Shown here one piece after another: positions 8,375 through 15,983 of a stretch of DNA of 64,000 bases (its first letter is position 1; each line of letters begins with the position of its first letter). A program made the position numbers and the translations under genes. The notes beneath the pieces were generated by a model that searched no databases, was not told where the DNA came from, and saw nothing but the letters and a program-made list of their open reading frames with translations. Origin of the DNA: JANQJA01 sp047947185 (GTDB lineage Bacteria > Pseudomonadota > Gammaproteobacteria > Pseudomonadales > Azotimanducaceae); NCBI GenBank assembly GCA_047947185.1, contig CP170502.1, forward strand, positions 2,604,001 to 2,668,000, written 5' to 3'.

Positions 8375-8557
8375 TCAAAGCCGGTCGGGTTCGAACACCG
8401 TGTAGGTTTCACCCCGAATGTAAGGCGCACGACGTCTGCACCTGCGGCGGTTACTATCAATCCGGAACACATCCGCCAATCGACGACGCAGTGCCCGGCG
8501 AGGGCCCTGTCTTCGGTCCTTGCCAGACCGGCGCTCCGAAAAAGTGACTTTGTGCAT
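8375..8557 (-). CDS. Small arginine-rich hypothetical protein
   Basis: A 60-residue, very basic protein (MHKVTFSERRSGKDRRQ at the start, a cluster RRRCRRRAP near residue 40). The 'RRSGKDRRQ' style resembles short linkers and small proteins seen in many gammaproteobacteria, but I do not recognise a function. ATG 8557 is preceded at suitable distance by GGAG (8567-8570 on the plus-strand coordinates). A GTG nine bases upstream is a possible alternative. It stands alone between divergent units. Such a charged peptide could bind nucleic acid, but that is speculation. Confidence 0.45.
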   Translation of the reverse strand: MHKVTFSERRSGKDRRQGPRRALRRRLADVFRIDSNRRRCRRRAPYIRGETYTVFEPDRL

Positions 8558-8757
8558 CAATCGCACTCCAGCCAGCGTGGAAGACTATTCTAGGCATCCA
8601 CGTCACTATCGCCCAACACCAATTGGCAATAAGCGAATCCATCGCTTATACCCGCCAATTCTGTAGGCATCGTCTTGTCTGGCCGGTTTGAAACTGCCAG
8701 AATCCGCCTTCGTTTCAGCCCCCGGCTCAGAAATCAGGGTAGGAGCAGGACACCAGG

Positions 8758-8973
8758 ATGCGAGGAAAAATTACACGGGAAGAAGCACTCTCGTTTCTGC
8801 TGACCCACATTGTTGTTGAAAAACAGGTTAGCTTTGAAATGAACCAGCTGACCCTGTTTAACCTGATGAGCATGGCCAGCCAGGCCGAACAGCGCCTGCG
8901 GGAAGAGCAGGGGCTGGTAAGACACGAGGTCATAGAGGCTATTGCCGAAGAGTTTATTAACCATGCCGGTTAA
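8758..8973 (+). CDS. Small hypothetical protein upstream of a HAD phosphatase
   Basis: A 71-residue, mostly helical protein (TREEALSFLLTHIVVEKQV; ASQAEQRLREEQG). The GGAGCAGG sequence before ATG 8758 is a plausible ribosome site. Its stop lies inside the start region of the next gene, giving an 11-bp overlap and suggesting translational coupling with the HAD hydrolase. I do not recognise the family. No signal peptide or membrane segment is visible. Confidence 0.6.
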   Translation: MRGKITREEALSFLLTHIVVEKQVSFEMNQLTLFNLMSMASQAEQRLREEQGLVRHEVIEAIAEEFINHAG

Positions 8974-9637
8974 CCCCTCCCCTGCCGCCATCGTCTTTGA
9001 TATGGACGGCACCCTGCTGGACACGGAACCCCTGTACACAAAAGCGTCCCAGGCGGTGCTGGACGAATATGGCGAAACCTACACCCCGGAATTGAAACGA
9101 CAGTGTATGGGGGGTGATTCCCACACGAGTGCGCAGATTGTCATTGACGCCTTTGGCCTGCCGCTCACCAGTGACGAGTATCTTGCGCGCCGTGAGGTGC
9201 ACCTGATTGAACTGTTCCGGGCATGCCCCGAGATTGCCGGGGCTGGCACCTTCGTCACGCAGCTCCATGCCGCCGGGATTACCTTTGGCCTGGCGACAAG
9301 CTCACACCAGCACCTGTGTGAACTCAAGCTGGCAAGAAAACCCTGGGGCAATTTGTTCAAGGCGACGGTGTGCGGCGATCATCCGGCGCTCAGGCGAGGC
9401 AAGCCCGCACCGGATATTTTCCTGCTTTGTGCCGAGGCCCTCGGGGTGCCGCCGGACGGCTGCATTGCTTTTGAAGACTCTCGCAACGGCATACTGGCCG
9501 CCAGGGCAGCCGGTATGGATGTCATCGCCATCAACAGCCCGTTTGTGGGTGAGGGCGACCTGGCAGATGCAAACATGATTATCGACAGCTACGGCGAGGC
9601 CGCAGCCCTGGTGGATCAATGGGCAAAACGCGGCTAG
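8963..9637 (+). CDS. HAD-IA family phosphatase
   Basis: A 224-residue haloacid dehalogenase-type phosphohydrolase. Motif I is DMDGTLLDTE (nucleophile and acid aspartates near residues 13 and 15), motif II the ATSSH region, motif III the lysine of GKPAPDIF, and motif IV FEDSRNGILAA. The overall pattern resembles pseudouridine-5'-phosphatase and beta-phosphoglucomutase-like enzymes with an alpha-helical cap, but the substrate cannot be read from sequence. I chose ATG 8963 (MPVNPSP) because it overlaps the upstream small gene and removes an atypical N-terminal extension. Confidence 0.9.
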   Translation: MPVNPSPAAIVFDMDGTLLDTEPLYTKASQAVLDEYGETYTPELKRQCMGGDSHTSAQIVIDAFGLPLTSDEYLARREVHLIELFRACPEIAGAGTFVTQLHAAGITFGLATSSHQHLCELKLARKPWGNLFKATVCGDHPALRRGKPAPDIFLLCAEALGVPPDGCIAFEDSRNGILAARAAGMDVIAINSPFVGEGDLADANMIIDSYGEAAALVDQWAKRG

Positions 9638-9662
9638 CCTGCGCGGGTTTTACGGCAAAAAA

Positions 9663-11201
9663 CTAATTGTTCGCAGCAACCAGCTTCTTGGCAACAATCT
9701 CCTGCTGGATTTCCGTCAGCCTCGCTTCCGTGAGCGGATAGGTCCAGAGCAGCGGCATGGCAACAAACTTGAACATCGCGGGAACAATCGAGTAGAGACA
9801 GGCCAGCATCAGCAGTGAAAACTCGGTATTGGTGGTATTCAGCGGATCAGCGAGCGAATCAAAGCCAAACAGTACGGCAAGTGTTGTACCCACAGTAATA
9901 CCCAGGGCATAGGCACCTTTGCGAATCATCGACCAGATTGAGAAGTAGGCCCCGGCACGCTGCTCTCCCGTCTGGGCGGTGTCGACATCAACCACGTCCG
10001 CCGCCATGGCGGCCGGCAGCGCTGCCAGGGCGCCTATCGCCGATCCCTTGAGGCACATGATCAGCACAAAAAACAGGAACTTACCCGTCGGAATATCCTC
10101 AAAGCGGGCGTTCATTTCAGCAAGTGAACTGGCCGGCAGGAAAGACAGGATGCGGCTGAACTCAAACGCATCGTACCAGTGCTGGGGTGTCATCGCGATG
10201 ACCGGGATAAAGCAGGACCAGAACGCATACCAGCCGATGGCCCACATGGTCGCCCGGTGTTTCCCTACCTTGCGGGAGAGCATGAACCAGAGCGGTATGG
10301 CGGCAATCTGGGAGACAAAATAGGGTGCCAGGTAAAGCCCATAAAGGTCCCCGGCCAGTAACACATGCTTGACAAAAAAGAATGACAGGCTGTTAGTCAT
10401 GGCGGAGCCAAGGCTGGAGAACGCAAAAATGATGATCAAGCGCACGTAGGGGCCGTTGGTCATCACCACCTTGAGGCTCTGTTTGAGCGGCACTTTCTCG
10501 CGCGGTACCTTGACGGGATATTCCGGCACCACAGCCAACGCATTCAGCACCAGGATTGGCATCACGATGCACATGGCCATTGAGAGAAACCAGACAGCGT
10601 CGGTCGGCTTGGTATAACCCAGGAACAGGATAATCGCCGGCGTAAAGGCTGAGATCAGGGACCCGGTGACGCCAAACCCTTCCCGCCAGCTGGTAACCAG
10701 CGTCCGCTCGTTGTAGTTGCGGGACAGTTCTGCCCCCCAGGCCATGTAGGGCAGGTCCTTGATGGTGGAACCCAGGTAGACCAGCGCCACCATAAAAAAC
10801 AGGTAGGGATAGCCAATGTTGAACTCCTGGCCAAACAGGGATACCACGTTGAACTCGATTGGCGGCACAAACAGAAGCCAGATACCTGCCGCATAGATTG
10901 GCGTACCCACCAGCACAAACGGCTTCCGGCGCCCCCAGCGGGTACGCAGTTTGTCAGACAGAAAGCCAATGATCGGGTCGGTAATGACATCCGTGAAGCG
11001 TGACAGGGTGATAATGAGGCCTACCAGGCCCAGGGTCAGGCCAAAACCGTCTGAATCTGCATAGATGGCCGGCAGGTACACCGCCATGGGCAGGCCAACA
11101 AGGGCCAGCGGCGTCGCCGGTGCCGAGTAGGACGCCAGGACCCATTTCGACAGGGGTTTATGAGAAACGCCTTCCGTTGGCGTTACACCAGCTTGTGCCA
11201 T
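9663..11201 (-). CDS. MFS symporter of the GPH (MelB-like) family
   Basis: A 512-residue transporter with 12 predicted membrane helices. The N-terminal half carries the glycoside-pentoside-hexuronide signature SRFTDVITDPIIGFLSDK followed by RTRWGRRKPF, a diagnostic loop of MelB-like cation:sugar symporters. The last third ends with a cytoplasmic tail (LTEIQQEIVAKK). Substrate unknown: many marine relatives are simply annotated as MFS transporters. It is convergent with the HAD gene and separated by 90 bp from phaR upstream. Confidence 0.88.
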   Translation of the reverse strand: MAQAGVTPTEGVSHKPLSKWVLASYSAPATPLALVGLPMAVYLPAIYADSDGFGLTLGLVGLIITLSRFTDVITDPIIGFLSDKLRTRWGRRKPFVLVGTPIYAAGIWLLFVPPIEFNVVSLFGQEFNIGYPYLFFMVALVYLGSTIKDLPYMAWGAELSRNYNERTLVTSWREGFGVTGSLISAFTPAIILFLGYTKPTDAVWFLSMAMCIVMPILVLNALAVVPEYPVKVPREKVPLKQSLKVVMTNGPYVRLIIIFAFSSLGSAMTNSLSFFFVKHVLLAGDLYGLYLAPYFVSQIAAIPLWFMLSRKVGKHRATMWAIGWYAFWSCFIPVIAMTPQHWYDAFEFSRILSFLPASSLAEMNARFEDIPTGKFLFFVLIMCLKGSAIGALAALPAAMAADVVDVDTAQTGEQRAGAYFSIWSMIRKGAYALGITVGTTLAVLFGFDSLADPLNTTNTEFSLLMLACLYSIVPAMFKFVAMPLLWTYPLTEARLTEIQQEIVAKKLVAANN

Positions 11202-11290
11202 GACTCCCCCTGTATGATTTTCACCACTATGGACGCGCCTGTTTCATTTTTTTTGCGCGTTGTGGCTTGTTGCCTGACTCTGCCCGGCAG

Positions 11291-11773
11291 TCAGTCAGTC
11301 TTCTTGTCGTCGTCCATGCTTCCGGAACGCGACGGCGTACCCGGCCTTTCGGTCGGGAAGAGCGCAAGCCGGTTCCAGAACTCCATGTTCTGCTCAAGGG
11401 CCTTGCGCATCACCTGCATGGGTTCTGTGTTCCCCAGTTCCATCAGGCGGCGGCGATACCGTTCCTGGTGCTCAAGAAAGGTCATGATGCTTTGTTCTAT
11501 ATAGCGGCTCATCATGTTCTGGGCTGGTGACCCATAGAAGCGGATCAGTTGCTCCAGCACCCGATTGGTCAGTATGGGTTCGTGGCCTTCACTTTCCTGT
11601 TCAGAAATAATCTGGAGCAGTACAGACCGGGTCAGGTCCTTGCCGGTCTTGGAATCGGCAACGGTGATCATCTCTCCCCGCAGGATGATCTGCCGGATAT
11701 CTTCAATTGTGACGTATTTGCTCAGCTCAATATCGTAGAGTCGTCGGTTGGGGTATTTCTTGAACGCTCTCAT
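11291..11773 (-). CDS. phaR: Polyhydroxyalkanoate synthesis repressor PhaR
   Basis: A 160-residue DNA- and PHB-binding regulator. The N-terminal domain is strongly conserved (KKYPNRRLYDIELSKYVTIE), followed by the PHB accumulation regulatory domain (SRSVLLQII-type block, LIRFYGSPAQNMMSRYIEQS). PhaR represses phasin genes and its own promoter and is released when it binds nascent PHA granules. It overlaps the upstream hydrolase by 4 bp (ATGA), so the two are coupled. Two phasin genes, and palindromes of the type expected for PhaR, lie 3 kb away on the opposite strand. Confidence 0.93.
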   Translation of the reverse strand: MRAFKKYPNRRLYDIELSKYVTIEDIRQIILRGEMITVADSKTGKDLTRSVLLQIISEQESEGHEPILTNRVLEQLIRFYGSPAQNMMSRYIEQSIMTFLEHQERYRRRLMELGNTEPMQVMRKALEQNMEFWNRLALFPTERPGTPSRSGSMDDDKKTD

Positions 11774-12558
11774 TTCAGGAATGCCTTCAGTCCGCGTTTG
11801 GGTTCAAATTTCTGCCAGCCCTGTAACGGCTGGGCCAGCCGGTCTGCAACAATGTAGTAGATCGCAGGATTAAAACCCATGCCGCAATGACTGCCACAGA
11901 CCTCAATATTCTGTGTCAACTCATCTTCCTCGTGCTCCAGGCACACCCGCCAGTTCACCACACCATCACCTTTGCTGTAGATAGCGGTGACCGGTACCGG
12001 CGGCGAGACGTGAGGATCCAGTGCAAGCAAAAATTCGCGCATGGCCTCAATGGTCATGCCGGATTGCTGTTCAAACAGCCGCCTGACCAATGGCAGGGTT
12101 GTCCCGCTGTCCCGCGTGCCAAAAGGGCTGCCCAGAGTAATCACCTGACGCACGCTATCGGGATACATCCGGGCAAGTTCCCGGGCATAGACGCCACCCA
12201 GGCTCTGACCAATGATGGTAATTTTTTCTGCATGTTGATTCGCCAGTGACTCGAACCGATCGAGCAACTTCGACTGCATGATGTTTGCCTGGCCGGTATT
12301 GCGGCCCAGTTGCCAGGGCAGCGCCTGGTAGTTCATGGTGCCAAGAAATCGGCGCAGCACTGCGGTGGAGTCATCACCGGCCAGGAACCCCGGCAGCACC
12401 AGCACCGGGTGGGCATCACCGCGCTGCAGACGGCTCAACAGCGGCAGGCTGGCCAGCAGACCCTGAAACTCCAGCAGCGTTCGGGGCAACTCGGTGATTG
12501 CGTTGAGCAGCGGCGGCGCGGCCGCACGATGCGCCACCACATCAAGTTCTTCGTACAA
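11770..12558 (-). CDS. Alpha/beta hydrolase (esterase/lipase-like)
   Basis: A 262-residue alpha/beta-hydrolase. The nucleophile elbow is GQSLGG (near residue 118), preceded by HPVLVLPGFLAGDD, the oxyanion strand. The acid is probably the aspartate of YSKGDGVV and the base the histidine of CGSHCGMG. The start is TTG 12558, chosen because GGGAGAGG precedes it. The position in one operon with phaR and next to a wax ester synthase suggests work on acyl esters or storage lipid, which is inferred. No signal peptide is seen, so it is likely cytoplasmic. Confidence 0.82.
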   Translation of the reverse strand: MYEELDVVAHRAAAPPLLNAITELPRTLLEFQGLLASLPLLSRLQRGDAHPVLVLPGFLAGDDSTAVLRRFLGTMNYQALPWQLGRNTGQANIMQSKLLDRFESLANQHAEKITIIGQSLGGVYARELARMYPDSVRQVITLGSPFGTRDSGTTLPLVRRLFEQQSGMTIEAMREFLLALDPHVSPPVPVTAIYSKGDGVVNWRVCLEHEEDELTQNIEVCGSHCGMGFNPAIYYIVADRLAQPLQGWQKFEPKRGLKAFLK

Positions 12559-12588
12559 GCGCCTCTCCCACAGGGGTGTGTTGTTATT

Positions 12589-12599
12589 GATGTTGCATT
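12589..12599 (-). promoter_or_regulatory. Possible PhaR half-site upstream of the hydrolase-phaR operon
   Basis: On the minus strand this reads AATGCAACATC, identical to the 11 bases at the second TGCA palindrome of the phasin promoter (14597-14607). It lies 31 bp upstream of the TTG start of the hydrolase. PhaR proteins commonly autoregulate, so a shared site is reasonable, although only half of the palindrome is kept here. Confidence 0.35.
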
Positions 12600-12721
12600 G
12601 AACAATCGAGTTTCACCCAACCGGTGCCTGATAAGCAACCAAAAAGAAGGGACAAAACCCGCAGGGAGTCTTGCCTGCTACCCGGCTTCACCAACATTCT
12701 TAAACTGATTTGCACTAAAAA

Positions 12722-12749
12722 TTGACATTGATCATGCCACTACTATAAT
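12722..12749 (+). promoter_or_regulatory. Consensus sigma-70 promoter upstream of the wax ester synthase
   Basis: TTGACA at 12722-12727 and TATAAT at 12744-12749 are both perfect, with a 16-bp spacer. Transcription would start near 12756 and give a leader of about 230 nt before the WS/DGAT start at 12988. The rest of 12559-12987 holds no gene I can support, so the long leader is the main content of this gap. Confidence 0.7.
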
Positions 12750-12987
12750 GCGCGCCCGTGCACCGGTAGAGGTCACAATCAGGTTTCGAAGCACCAATTA
12801 GATGCCCTGAGCAAACTTAACCCGGCATTCACGGACTGCTCATCGCGGCTTAACACCCGGTGTTTATAGTATTTCCAACAGAATTTCACAGAGTGGCACA
12901 CCTGTTGCTTTTATTCACCCAGGCACGAGACAGGTAACCCACCGACCAGCGTCAGGTGCGCTGGTCATCCAAGGGAGACAGGTAACA

Positions 12988-14538
12988 ATGCAAAGACTAG
13001 GCGCGACGGATGCCAATTTCCTCTACACAGAAACTGATCTGACACCAAACCATATCGCTTCGGTGCAGCGACTGGCGTTGCCACATGGCGTGAGTGAGCA
13101 GGCATTTGTCGAGGATCTGAAGCAATATGTTGCGAGTCGCGCGCACCTGATCCCCTACATGCAGCGAAGGCTGCAGTTCCTGCCAGGGAATTTTGACCAC
13201 CCTTTCTGGGTTCAGGACAGGCACTTCAGTATCGACAACCATGTGATCGAGGCGCCGCTTCGGGCACCCGGCACTTTGGCACAGCTGGAGAAAAAGGTCG
13301 CCGAACTGCATGCTGTCAATATGGACCGCAGCCGGCCCCTCTGGCACATCTATGTGATCACAGGGCTCGAAGACGGCACTGTTGCCCTGTACAACGCCAT
13401 TCACCACGCGGCAATTGACGGTATTGCAGGCCAGACTGCCCTGATGCTGCTGATGGATACAACCATCGAACCCAGGGAAATCCAGCCACCGGCAGGGCCA
13501 GTCTCGGACAACGACGACTTTGGCAGTCTCCTGCAGGCCAGCTTTGAAAAACTGGTGAAATACCAGTTGAACAGTGCTTCCCGGATGTTTTCAAACATGG
13601 AAACCATGCGCCGCATGATCCAGCGGGCCGTGGATCCGTCCCGACAATTTGGTGCCCTGGCTGAGCCAGCCCCCCGAACCCGGTTCAATTCGACCATTGT
13701 GAAGCGACGCAGCTATGCCGTGGGTGAACTGCCGCTTTCGGATCTCAAGGCAATGGGCAAACAGCTGGGTTGCACGGTCAACGACGCTTTCATGGCCGTT
13801 TGTGCCGGTGGACTGCGGCGTTACCTGCTACGTCACAACGAACTGCCTGAAACAGGATTGATTGCCGGTTGTCCCGTTTCACTGCGCGGCGCCGGTAACG
13901 GTGACATGGGCAACCAGGTCACCATGATGAGTGTAAATCTGGCAACCCAGATGGAAGATCCAAAACTTCGTCTGCTTGCGATCGCCGAATCTGCCCGCGT
14001 TGGCAAGGAAGTCACCGCGGATCTGGCAGGCAGTCTTGATGCCGAAATGTCCCTGCCGGGATTGCCAGTATTCATGACCGCTGCGGCCGCTGCTTCCGAA
14101 CAAAACCACCTGGCGGATGTGGTCCGTATGCCGGTCAACGTCGTAATTTCCAACGTGCCAGGGCCGCGCGAAACCCTGTTCTGCAATCGGGCCAGGATGC
14201 TGACCCACTACCCGGTGTCCATTCCAGCACATGGCGTGGGGCTCAATATTACCGTACAGAGCTACGTCGACACCCTGTACATGGGAATCACCGCCTGTGC
14301 GCGGGCACTCCCTGACCCTGACCTGCTGCGTGACGACATGCTTGCGGCATTCCTGGAACTGCAGCAACTGTTGCTACGCAACAATAATGTCGCACCCATC
14401 AAGTTGACGGGTGGAAAAACAGGGAAACCGGAGCAAATGAAGTACGAAGCACAAGATGCTGCTGCAACTGACCCGGCGCACGAGGATGCTGCCCAGGACC
14501 CTGAAACCCTGCTGGATCTACGCTCGAAAGTGGCCTGA
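12988..14538 (+). CDS. Wax ester synthase / diacylglycerol acyltransferase (WS/DGAT)
   Basis: A 516-residue bacterial WS/DGAT. It esterifies an acyl group from acyl-CoA to a fatty alcohol or diacylglycerol, making wax esters or triacylglycerol. The catalytic HHAAIDG motif (HHxxxDG) lies at residues 139-145, and the conserved C-terminal block with VVISNVPGP is present near residue 390. The length is slightly above the common 450-480 because of a low-complexity, acidic C-terminal tail. AGGGAGA precedes ATG 12988. Neighbouring phasin and PhaR genes put it in a carbon-storage module that probably stores both PHA and neutral lipid. Confidence 0.93.
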   Translation: MQRLGATDANFLYTETDLTPNHIASVQRLALPHGVSEQAFVEDLKQYVASRAHLIPYMQRRLQFLPGNFDHPFWVQDRHFSIDNHVIEAPLRAPGTLAQLEKKVAELHAVNMDRSRPLWHIYVITGLEDGTVALYNAIHHAAIDGIAGQTALMLLMDTTIEPREIQPPAGPVSDNDDFGSLLQASFEKLVKYQLNSASRMFSNMETMRRMIQRAVDPSRQFGALAEPAPRTRFNSTIVKRRSYAVGELPLSDLKAMGKQLGCTVNDAFMAVCAGGLRRYLLRHNELPETGLIAGCPVSLRGAGNGDMGNQVTMMSVNLATQMEDPKLRLLAIAESARVGKEVTADLAGSLDAEMSLPGLPVFMTAAAAASEQNHLADVVRMPVNVVISNVPGPRETLFCNRARMLTHYPVSIPAHGVGLNITVQSYVDTLYMGITACARALPDPDLLRDDMLAAFLELQQLLLRNNNVAPIKLTGGKTGKPEQMKYEAQDAAATDPAHEDAAQDPETLLDLRSKVA

Positions 14539-14561
14539 CAGAATTTTTTTTGAATCAGGGG

Positions 14562-14600
14562 TTGATTTTATTGCACTGCACCATATAATGCTGCAATGCA
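14562..14600 (+). promoter_or_regulatory. Phasin promoter with twin TGCA palindromes (likely PhaR operator)
   Basis: A possible -35 TTGATT (14562-14567) and a perfect -10 TATAAT (14584-14589) are separated by 16 bp. Two 9-bp palindromes of the form TGCANTGCA sit at 14572-14580 and 14592-14600, so they flank the -10 box with centres exactly 20 bp (two helical turns) apart. PhaR repressors bind TGCA-rich palindromes at phasin promoters, so binding here would block polymerase. The assignment to PhaR is inferred. Confidence 0.6.
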
Positions 14601-14630
14601 ACATCGAACAACCTGCTGAGGAATATAACG

Positions 14631-15017
14631 ATGAATATGATTGAGCGACAAAGTGAACTGGGCAAGTCTCTGTTTGAGATCAATACCAACACGCTGAAGG
14701 AACTGGCCAACCTCCAGAAGGAGAACGTCGAGAAGTACTTCGAAACCAATCGCTCCTTCGGCGAGCGTCTGCCAGAGGTCAAGAGTGTCAGTGACTTTCT
14801 CGCCCTGCAGCGCGAGTACGGCGAAACACTCTGGAACAACACCCGCGAAGCTGTTGAAACCCAGACTGAAATTGTCCGTGGTGCTTTTGCCGAAACCACT
14901 GATGCCCTGAAGACCGCTTTCAATATCGGTCAGGAGGAGGCCGCTGCAGCCGCACCCAAGAAGGCAACTGCAAAAGCCAAGCCCAAAGCCAAGAAGCCTG
15001 CCGCGTCAGCCAGCTAA
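14631..15017 (+). CDS. Phasin family protein
   Basis: A 128-residue granule-surface protein. The helical, amphipathic body (ERQSELGKSLFEINTNTLKE; FLALQREYGETLWNNTREAV) matches the phasin family, and the C-terminus is an alanine/lysine-rich tail (AAPKKATAKAKPKAKKP) like those that bind DNA or nucleoid in PhaM/PhaF-type proteins. Phasins coat polyhydroxyalkanoate granules. The start is ATG 14631, preceded by GAGGA; ATG 14637 is an alternative. It is a paralogue of the next gene, probably by tandem duplication, but has the basic tail that the second lacks. Confidence 0.88.
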   Translation: MNMIERQSELGKSLFEINTNTLKELANLQKENVEKYFETNRSFGERLPEVKSVSDFLALQREYGETLWNNTREAVETQTEIVRGAFAETTDALKTAFNIGQEEAAAAAPKKATAKAKPKAKKPAASAS

Positions 15018-15070
15018 CGCGATCGGCAACCGAGTGTTCGGCAAGCCCCGGTAGCGGCTTGCTGCAACCA

Positions 15071-15116
15071 AGATCCCCGGTCCTGTCTCCCTCTTCGGGG
15101 CCGGGGATCTCCTTTT
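15071..15116 (+). terminator. Intrinsic terminator after phasin 1
   Basis: AGATCCCCGG (15071-15080) pairs perfectly with CCGGGGATCT (15101-15110), followed by CCTTTT. A 10-bp GC-rich stem with a 20-nt loop and a short T tract separates the two phasin genes, allowing them to be expressed at different levels. Confidence 0.75.
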
Positions 15117-15208
15117 AACCCGATATCACCTGGGCTGACCAATATCAGATGACCGCTGATTGCGTTCCCTGCGGGCAGCTCAAAACACAACAGTCAAAGG
15201 ATAATCAT

Positions 15209-15580
15209 ATGAACTTTTTCGAACGCCAGAGCCAACTCAGCCGCACGCTTTTTGAAATCAACATGCAAACCATGTCCGAGATCGTCAAGGCACAACAGGA
15301 AGACCTCCGCAAGTACCTTGAAGTAAACGCCGACTTCAGCCGCAAGCTGCCCAACGTCCAGGACGTCAGCACCTTCGTGGAACTGCAGCGGGAATATGGC
15401 GAAACCGTCTGGGAAAACTTCAAGTCTTCCAGCGAAACCCAGGCCAACATCCTCCGCTCCGCCCTCGCGGAAGCCGGTCAGGCCGTCCGTGGCACCTTCT
15501 CCGAAAATGTTGAGGACATCAAGGAAGGCGTTGAAGAGCTGAAAGAAAGCGCCACAGAGCTTAAGGAATCGGCTGCCTGA
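15209..15580 (+). CDS. Phasin family protein
   Basis: A 123-residue phasin paralogue of the protein at 14631-15017 (FFERQSQLSRTLFEINMQTM; FVELQREYGETVWENFKSSS). The C-terminus is an acidic helical repeat (EGVEELKESATELKESAA) instead of a basic tail. ATG 15209 is chosen because AAAGGA lies just upstream and the alignment with the first phasin begins here; an in-frame ATG 60 bp upstream would add an unrelated segment. The acidic and basic tails suggest different partners on the granule surface, which is an inference. Confidence 0.88.
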   Translation: MNFFERQSQLSRTLFEINMQTMSEIVKAQQEDLRKYLEVNADFSRKLPNVQDVSTFVELQREYGETVWENFKSSSETQANILRSALAEAGQAVRGTFSENVEDIKEGVEELKESATELKESAA

Positions 15581-15646
15581 TACCGATCATCTCTCGCGGC
15601 AAGTGGGGCCAACAACGCTATGGCTCCCGGTACCGCTGGTAAGGAC

Positions 15647-15670
15647 AAAGGGCGCAATGCGCCCTTTTTT
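15647..15670 (+). terminator. Intrinsic terminator after phasin 2
   Basis: AAAGGGCGCA (15647-15656) and TGCGCCCTTT (15658-15667) are exact reverse complements, ending in TTTTTT. This is a textbook rho-independent terminator. Confidence 0.88.
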
Positions 15671-15725
15671 CTGTCCCACAGACGGGCGATGATGGCCTTT
15701 CACGATCCCGAGCAGGAATTCAACC

Positions 15726-15983
15726 ATGAAGATTACCGTCGAAATAGACATGACTCCCAAAGAACTGCGCGAGTTTATTGGGCTTCCCAACGTCGAGCGC
15801 ATCCAGGACCAGCTGATACAGAACGCGGAAAAGTACCTGGCTGATGCCAGCTCAAACCAGTATGGCGACCTGATTACCACCGCCATGCAACCCATGCTCG
15901 CTTACCAGCAGTGGTTACAGCGAATGATGACCGGCGCCGCCACCACCAGCACCAAAGACAGGAAGGGCAGCAGCGATGAGTAA
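15726..15983 (+). CDS. DUF6489-like small protein
   Basis: An 85-residue protein (KITVEIDMTPKELREFIGLP; AMQPMLAYQQWLQRMMTG) resembling the DUF6489 family, a small helical protein often found between phasin and dehydrogenase genes in gammaproteobacteria. The function is unknown. The C-terminal helix with MLAYQQWLQRMM is amphipathic and could contact granules or other phasins; that is a guess. It overlaps the SDR start by 8 bp, indicating coupled translation. Confidence 0.72.
   Translation: MKITVEIDMTPKELREFIGLPNVERIQDQLIQNAEKYLADASSNQYGDLITTAMQPMLAYQQWLQRMMTGAATTSTKDRKGSSDE

Noticed and set aside
8072..8593. Plus-strand frame of 173 codons upstream of the small HAD-linked gene
   Set aside because: It overlaps the more convincing minus-strand small gene and the inverted repeat, and has low-complexity composition.
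12745..12800. tRNA-like GGTTTCGAA string after the WS/DGAT promoter
   Set aside because: No acceptor or D-arm pairing and no anticodon stem could be built.
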